Shown piece after piece: positions 59,931 to 64,000 of a stretch of 64,000 nt of DNA (position 1 is its first letter; every line of letters begins with the position of its first letter). The notes under the pieces were generated by a model. The model worked only from the letters and a program-made list of their open reading frames with translations, did no database searches and was not told where the DNA came from. Source of the DNA: an uncultured Erythrobacteraceae bacterium (GTDB lineage: Bacteria; Pseudomonadota; Alphaproteobacteria; Sphingomonadales; Sphingomonadaceae); assembly GCA_946482075.1 (NCBI GenBank), contig CAMLQG010000003.1:1-64000 (forward strand). The letters run 5' to 3'. The position numbers and the translations under genes were made by a program.

Positions 59931-61148
59931 ATGTCTGCAGCCATCAAACGTGTCGTCCTCGCTTATTCCGGCGGCCTCGACACCAGTGTGATCCTCAAAT
60001 GGCTTCAGGTGACCTATAATTGCGAAGTGGTGACGTTCACCGCCGATCTCGGTCAGGGCGAGGAACTAGAGCCCGCCCGCGCCAAGGCCCGGCTAATGGG
60101 CGTGCCGGACGAGCACATCTATATCGATGACCTGCGCGAGGAGTTCGTGCGCGATTTCGTCTTCCCGATGATGCGCGCCAATGCCCGCTATGAAGGCGAT
60201 TATCTGCTCGGCACCTCGATCGCCCGGCCGCTGATCTCCAAGCGGCTGATCGAGATCGCACGCGAGACCGGCGCCGATGCCGTGGCCCACGGCGCCACGG
60301 GCAAGGGCAACGACCAGGTGCGTTTCGAGCTATCGGCCTATGCGCTCGATCCCGACATCAGGGTGATCGCCCCGTGGCGCGAATGGGACCTGACCAGCCG
60401 CACCGCGCTGATCGCCTGGGCCGAACAGCACCAGATCCCGGTGCCGAAGGACAAGCGCGGTGAAAGCCCGTTCTCGACCGACGCGAACCTCCTCCACACC
60501 TCCAGCGAAGGCAAGGTGCTGGAGAACCCGTGGGAAGAGACGCCAGACTACGTCTATTCGCGCACCGTCAATCCCGAAGACGCTCCGAACGAGCCGGAAT
60601 ACATCACCATCGACTTCGAGCGGGGCGATGGCGTCGCGCTCAATGGCCAGGCGATGAGCCCGGCCACGCTCCTGACCGAGCTGAACGCGCTGGGCCGCAA
60701 GCACGGCATCGGCCGGTTGGACCTGGTGGAGAACCGCTTCGTCGGCATGAAGAGCCGCGGCATGTACGAAACGCCGGGCGGCGAGATCTACGCCCGCGCC
60801 CATCGCGGGATCGAAAGCATCACGCTGGATCGCGGGGCGGCCCACCTCAAGGACGAGCTGATGCCGAAATATGCCGAGCTCATCTATAACGGCTTCTGGT
60901 TCGCGCCCGAGCGCGAGATGTTGCAGGCCGCGATCGATCACAGCCAGGAGAAGGTCAGCGGCACCGTGCGCCTGAAGCTTTACAAGGGGCTGGCGAGCGT
61001 GGTCGGCCGCAGAAGCCCGAACAGCCTTTATTCGGAACGCCACGTCACGTTCGAGGACGATGCCGGCGCCTACGATCAGAAGGATGCGGAAGGCTTCATC
61101 AAGCTGAACGCGCTGCGGCTGAAGTTGCTCGCCCGCCGGGATCGCTGA
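59931..61148 (+). CDS. argG: argininosuccinate synthase
   Basis: A 405-residue ATP-dependent enzyme joining citrulline and aspartate in arginine biosynthesis. The N-terminal PP-loop [19 protein letters not shown] is followed by [55 protein letters not shown] and [19 protein letters not shown]. The start is ATG at 59931 after CCGGAG. It ends immediately before the long non-coding stretch. Confidence 0.97.
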   Translation: MSAAIKRVVLAYSGGLDTSVILKWLQVTYNCEVVTFTADLGQGEELEPARAKARLMGVPDEHIYIDDLREEFVRDFVFPMMRANARYEGDYLLGTSIARPLISKRLIEIARETGADAVAHGATGKGNDQVRFELSAYALDPDIRVIAPWREWDLTSRTALIAWAEQHQIPVPKDKRGESPFSTDANLLHTSSEGKVLENPWEETPDYVYSRTVNPEDAPNEPEYITIDFERGDGVALNGQAMSPATLLTELNALGRKHGIGRLDLVENRFVGMKSRGMYETPGGEIYARAHRGIESITLDRGAAHLKDELMPKYAELIYNGFWFAPEREMLQAAIDHSQEKVSGTVRLKLYKGLASVVGRRSPNSLYSERHVTFEDDAGAYDQKDAEGFIKLNALRLKLLARRDR

Positions 61149-61285
61149 CTCGGGCAGCGCGGATGCAGCATGGCGATTCCGCAGCGCAGAATCGGAGCGA
61201 TTGACGGGTTTATCCACACTTGTCCACCGACAAACGGAAGGCTGTGGAAAAATCCCGCATTTTTTTCTTGCCACGACTCGGATTC
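61147..61285. other. DnaA-box and GANTC cluster (oriC-like)
   Basis: DnaA boxes: perfect TTATCCACA at 61210-61218 (+); TTGTCCACC at 61220-61228 (7 of 9); TTTTCCACA on the minus strand at 61243-61251 (8 of 9). An AT-rich T-run follows (61255-61268). GANTC methylation motifs occur at 61147, 61175, 61189, 61275 and 61281. These features are shared by alphaproteobacterial origins and DnaA/CcrM-controlled sites. Neighbouring gene orientation argues against the main origin. Confidence 0.4.
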
Positions 61286-61318
61286 GAGGCGCAGCATCCA
61301 CTTGTCGAAACGGTCGGA

Positions 61319-61747
61319 TTGACCCGCTTCTCGAAGGAATAAACCCCTGGAAGAGCACGGAAAATGACAATCGTTTTGACGGCGGCGATGCCCGCGGTGG
61401 TATTGGAAAACACGCCTCTCTGACGTCTTCGGGCTGAGGTGGTGGCGAACCGAAAATATCGCGAGTGGCGCGCTGTCTCAGGCCGGAAATCCGACCGAAC
61501 GCAAAGGCAACGGAAAGCTCTCGGGCGATCCGGAATCGGCAAGGCGATAAGGACGGATGGAAAGCCACGGAACCGCCAGGCGGGACGGGAACAGACCTTC
61601 GGGTCACCTCCCTCCCCCTGACGGAACCTTACCGGCGCGAGCGCCGGGCGATAGCCCTTCGGGGCGAAACGTCGGGCGCGCCATCCGCAAGGATCGGAAA
61701 CGCCGGTGAGAATGGGGTTGGCAGCAATGCCGGCCCCATTTGCTTTG
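61319..61747 (+). ncRNA. candidate GGA-rich non-coding RNA
   Basis: The stretch from a weak promoter (TTGACC 61319-61324, TAAACC 61340-61345, 15-bp spacing) to a terminator-like hairpin at 61711-61740 has about 16 GGA triplets by hand count, frequently CGGAA or GGAAA. It has several short stem-loops such as GTC-TTCG-GGC and GGCGCGAGCGCC, and no plausible protein. It might be a structured or protein-sponging sRNA; this is speculative. Confidence 0.3.
61711..61740 (+). terminator. hairpin with T-rich tail
   Basis: AATGGGGTTGGCA pairs with TGCCGGCCCCATT (13 bp including two G-T pairs) around a short GCAA loop, followed by TTGCTTT. It is a reasonable intrinsic terminator on the plus strand. Confidence 0.5.
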
Positions 61748-61772
61748 GGGGTGGCTCGCTTTGCCGCCAGCC

Positions 61773-61848
61773 CGTCATGCTAGCGCGCTGGCATCTTTTT
61801 CCCGGTTGCGGCCTTCGGCCTGAAACCAGCCTGCGCTGGGGTGACGAG
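61773..61848. repeat. palindromic repeat family C, copy 3 (diverged)
   Basis: CGTCATGCTAGCGCGCTGGCAT at the left (21 core bases with changes) and CCAGCCTGCGCTGGGGTGACG at the right; inner GGCCTTCGGCC hairpin. It belongs with 52879-52967 and 54823-54909. Confidence 0.55.
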
Positions 61849-61860
61849 TATATTTTGCCC

Positions 61861-61940
61861 CGTTCGGGCTGAGCTTGTCGAAGCCCTGCTCTTCCTTCCT
61901 GAAAAGAAAAGCGGTCCTTCGACAGGCTCAGGACGAACGG
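61861..61940. repeat. palindromic repeat family A, copy 2
   Basis: CGTTCGGGCTGAGCTTGTCG and CGACAGGCTCAGGACGAACG form inverted arms around a roughly 35-bp centre; same family as 6543-6632. It sits just before the 3' end of the CHRD gene. Confidence 0.8.
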
Positions 61941-61957
61941 ATCTCTGTTCCTAGTCC

Positions 61958-62374
61958 CTACTTCTTCGCCAGCTGGCCGCGGATCGCCCCTTTCGGGAAT
62001 TCCGCGGTGTGGATGTTGACATAGAAATTCTGCGGCGCGGCCAGGATCGCGGTCAGCTGGTCGGCGGTCAGCGCGGCGCAGCGGTCGCCATCGTCGGGGG
62101 TGGTGATTTCCAGCGGCAGCACGACATCGCCGCTCGAACCCGCCGCGCCGGAATGGATATGCGCCATCGTCGGCTTCAGGCCCTTCTGGATCAGCGTGTA
62201 GCAGAACGCCCCGTCTTCCACCTCGGCCTTGAATTCGGCCGAGCCGGTGGGCGAGCCGCCGCCGGGTTCTTCCGCGCCCGTCAGCGTCGCGGTCAGGATC
62301 ACATGCCCGTCTTCGGCCGCCGCCGGCGCGGCCAATGCCAGCACCACGGGCGCGATCACAAACAATCCTCTCAT
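61958..62374 (-). CDS. exported CHRD-domain protein
   Basis: A 138-residue protein with a signal peptide ending VLALAAPAAAED. A CHRD (chordin-like) domain occupies the rest: LTGAEEPGGGSPTGSAEFKA, MAHIHSGAAGSSGDVVLPLE, and NFYVNIHTAEFPKGAIRGQL. Two His-containing motifs (AHIH, NIHT) are conserved in this domain and the pattern is typical of small bacterial CHRD proteins. The function is unknown. It is convergent with argG across the non-coding stretch. Confidence 0.9.
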   Translation of the reverse strand: MRGLFVIAPVVLALAAPAAAEDGHVILTATLTGAEEPGGGSPTGSAEFKAEVEDGAFCYTLIQKGLKPTMAHIHSGAAGSSGDVVLPLEITTPDDGDRCAALTADQLTAILAAPQNFYVNIHTAEFPKGAIRGQLAKK

Positions 62375-62563
62375 CGCAATATCCTCCGGCGATGCGTCGG
62401 ATCACCGTTCTCGTCCGCGCTAGCGCCGCAGGGAAAGTGACTCCGCACGAGGTCGCCCGCAAGGGGGATTCGCAACCGAAACATGACCAACCCACGCAGA
62501 AACCACGGTGAACCGTCCGACTTGCGGGGTGAGACGAACCCGTAGCGGGGGAACCTGTGGTAT

Positions 62564-63124
62564 ATGCGTCGGCCAATGAATGAGGGACAATCTCAGGCAT
62601 CCGCCCGGAAAAAGGCACTGAGCTTCGTGCTCGGCGCGCTTCTCCCGGTGTTCGGCGCGGCGGCTCTGGCCCATGCGGATATCGCATTGGCGGAAGTCGT
62701 GCCCGCCACGCTCGGCCTCGATGTCGAAAAGATGGAACAACCCCTCATCCCCGCGCCCGATGCTGCCGCCGATCCGTCAGAGCAGACGACACCGGGGGCC
62801 GCTCTCGCGATCGACGAGGTTCCCGCGCAGATCATCCCGGGCGGCGTAGCCAGCTGGTACGGCGCCCAATTCGACGGCAAGCGCACCGCCAGTGGCGAGC
62901 GTTTCGACCCCGATGAGATGACCGCCGCCCATCGCACCCTCCCCTTCGGCAGCCGGGTGCGCGTCAAGAGCGCCCGTACCGGCAAGTCGGTCATCGTGCG
63001 GATCAATGATCGTGGTCCCTTCGGCCACGGCCGTGTGATCGACCTCTCCCAGGCTGCCGCCCGCGAGATCGGCCTCACCCAGGCCGGCAGCGGCACAGTG
63101 GAACTGGCCCTCCTGGACCGCTGA
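62564..63124 (+). CDS. rlpA: RlpA-type septal lytic transglycosylase domain protein
   Basis: A 186-residue exported protein with an N-terminal hydrophobic segment (LSFVLGALLPVFGAAALAHA) and a C-terminal RlpA double-psi beta-barrel: GVASWYGAQFDGKRTASGER, MTAAHRTLPFGSRVRVKSAR and VRINDRGPFGHGRVIDLSQA. RlpA cleaves naked glycan strands at the septum. It has no SPOR domain, unlike E. coli RlpA. The start is ATG 62564, or 62576 four codons later. The 190 bp between it and the divergent CHRD gene hold no clear feature. Confidence 0.92.
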   Translation: MRRPMNEGQSQASARKKALSFVLGALLPVFGAAALAHADIALAEVVPATLGLDVEKMEQPLIPAPDAAADPSEQTTPGAALAIDEVPAQIIPGGVASWYGAQFDGKRTASGERFDPDEMTAAHRTLPFGSRVRVKSARTGKSVIVRINDRGPFGHGRVIDLSQAAAREIGLTQAGSGTVELALLDR

Positions 63125-63180
63125 GAATTCGGATTCCGGAGCGCCTCCTCCGGCAGGTGAAGACAGTTGACATCGTCGCC

Positions 63181-63504
63181 TCACAGGATTTGGCTCGCCG
63201 GTACGCATACCCGTATCCCGTCGAGGATGTCCGAAATGATAATCTGGCAGGCCAGCCGCGAGCCGGGTTGGCGCTGATCGCCCAGAATCTGGAGGAGATC
63301 GTCCTCGGTCATCATGGGCGAGCCGAGCCGCGCGATCCAGTCGGGCGGCAGCATCACATGGCAGGTTGCGCAGGAACAAGCGCCGCCGCATTCCGCGTCC
63401 AACCCTTCGATCCCGTTGTCGCGCGCCACTTCCAGCAGGGTAAGACCGTGCGGCGCTTCGACGGTGTGGTCTTCGCCCTGTGCGCTGACGAAAGTGATCT
63501 TCAT
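63181..63504 (-). CDS. adrenodoxin-type [2Fe-2S] ferredoxin
   Basis: A 107-residue plant/adrenodoxin-like ferredoxin. Cluster ligands are Cys39-x5-Cys45-x2-Cys48 and Cys86 (ECGGACSCATCHV; GSRLACQI). The C-terminus DILDGIRVCVP is typical of P450 redox partners (putidaredoxin/adrenodoxin type). It transfers single electrons to a P450 and may serve the P450 at 30193, although not adjacent. The ATG at 63504 is preceded by GAGAGG. It is divergent from the partial TetR gene across 269 bp. Confidence 0.93.
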   Translation of the reverse strand: MKITFVSAQGEDHTVEAPHGLTLLEVARDNGIEGLDAECGGACSCATCHVMLPPDWIARLGSPMMTEDDLLQILGDQRQPGSRLACQIIISDILDGIRVCVPASQIL

Positions 63505-63773
63505 GCAACCTCTCATCCCACGCCTGTCATCATGCGCGGTTCACTGCCCATGCGTAACCGCATTAGCGCCCTACCCCAACGGCATAGTGTTGTCCGTACC
63601 GGCAAAGCCGGCGACACTCCGGCGCCGATCCGTTCGTCCGGATGCCCGGCCAAGCGGTAAAATAGCGGCGAAGTAGTTCTTCGGGCGCGGATCGTGAATG
63701 CCTGATCATCTGCTTGACCGGGGAAGACTGCGTGGTACCTCTTCGCCAAGAACATAATATCAGGGAGTGGAAG

Positions 63774-64000
63774 GTGACCGTCACATCGCCCCAGGTGCCG
63801 CTGAATTGTCCGCAGGCGACGTCCATGGCGCTCATGCCCGACGCCTTTACCTCGACTTTCCAGCATCATGACATGGCCACGCTGCCCGGCGGCAATCTGT
63901 ATCGCAAACGGGCCGAGGTCCTCGCCACCGTGCGCAGGCTGCTGGCGCGGCATGGCTGGGCCAAGTTCAGCATGCGCAAGCTGGCCGCGGAATGCCGGAT
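63774..64000 (+). CDS. TetR-family regulator, N-terminal part (cut by window edge)
   Basis: 75 codons are visible. A roughly 45-residue extension is followed by RAEVLATVRRLLARHGWAKF and SMRKLAAECR, the first two helices of a TetR-type HTH. The GTG at 63774 has GGGAG upstream. The remainder lies beyond the window. It may control the divergent ferredoxin, which would explain the shared 269-bp intergenic region. Confidence 0.7.
   Translation, partial: MTVTSPQVPLNCPQATSMALMPDAFTSTFQHHDMATLPGGNLYRKRAEVLATVRRLLARHGWAKFSMRKLAAECR

Noticed and set aside
61147..61285. Main chromosomal origin oriC.
   Set aside because: Genes on the left all run toward the cluster rather than away from it, and no paired TTAA CtrA-type sites were seen; kept only as an origin-like cluster.
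61319..61747. tmRNA, RNase P RNA or 6S RNA in the stretch after argG.
   Set aside because: None of the conserved elements I know of these RNAs (for example GAGGAAAGTCC of RNase P RNA) was seen.
61465..61872. A 135-codon frame in the non-coding stretch after argG.
   Set aside because: It runs through the terminator hairpin and the family C repeat and lacks any protein-like pattern.

Overview
This window is high-GC bacterial DNA with short intergenic gaps, many ATGA/GTGA start-stop overlaps and frequent GTG/TTG starts. The gene content points to an alphaproteobacterium, most likely of the order Sphingomonadales (inference from gene content and protein character, not from a search). Pointers are a MucR/Ros-type regulator, a membrane H+-pyrophosphatase, the infA-maf-RNase G-like-yacG-tRNA-Phe block, a TetR-controlled TonB-dependent receptor, a beta-propeller phytase, several SDR/acyl-CoA dehydrogenase/P450/Rieske catabolic genes, and several families of palindromic intergenic repeats.

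Layout. 0-1 kb: truncated fatty acid desaturase and a small membrane protein behind an operator-like palindrome. 1-10.8 kb: housekeeping block with hppA, a BioF2-type GNAT overlapping a JmjC/cupin-like protein, tesB, uvrC, then the translationally coupled infA-maf-RNase G-like-yacG operon and tRNA-Phe. 11-16.2 kb: an accessory-looking module of carboxylesterase and TonB receptor, divergent from a TetR gene over a clear palindromic operator, followed by a decayed AraC-type fragment. 16.2-22.7 kb: SDRs, DUF808 protein, glycerate kinase, aldo/keto reductase, MucR and an amidohydrolase-SDR pair. 22.9-29.7 kb: UPF0114 membrane protein, a His-rich exported protein and a complete CzcCBA-type heavy-metal efflux operon.

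29.7-45.5 kb is a catabolic region interrupted by a drug-type RND pump. It holds an NTF2-like protein, cytochrome P450, an SDR-ACAD-ACAD operon, an OprM/AcrB/AcrA-type pump with a divergent TetR gene and a palindromic operator between them, then CitE-like lyase, SDR, Rieske oxygenase and SMP-30 lactonase. 45.6-55 kb: beta-propeller phytase, PutA, a secreted protein and an outer-membrane beta-barrel protein sharing a perfect 17-bp terminator hairpin, rlmN, a ferritin-like protein, a glycine-zipper protein and a second NTF2-like protein. 55-61.1 kb: a co-directional run of a FolM-like pteridine reductase, cytochrome b561, a Tat-exported molybdopterin oxidoreductase, cfa, a MATE exporter and argG. 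61.15-61.95 kb is the only large non-coding stretch. It carries a DnaA-box/GANTC cluster, a GGA-rich terminator-ended segment (candidate ncRNA) and two palindromic repeats. The window closes with a CHRD protein, RlpA, an adrenodoxin-type ferredoxin and the start of a TetR gene.

No integrase, transposase, phage gene or CRISPR array was seen. The least explained signals are the non-coding stretch after argG, the GNAT-JmjC pair, the FolM-b561-molybdoenzyme operon and the catabolic block wrapped around an efflux pump.
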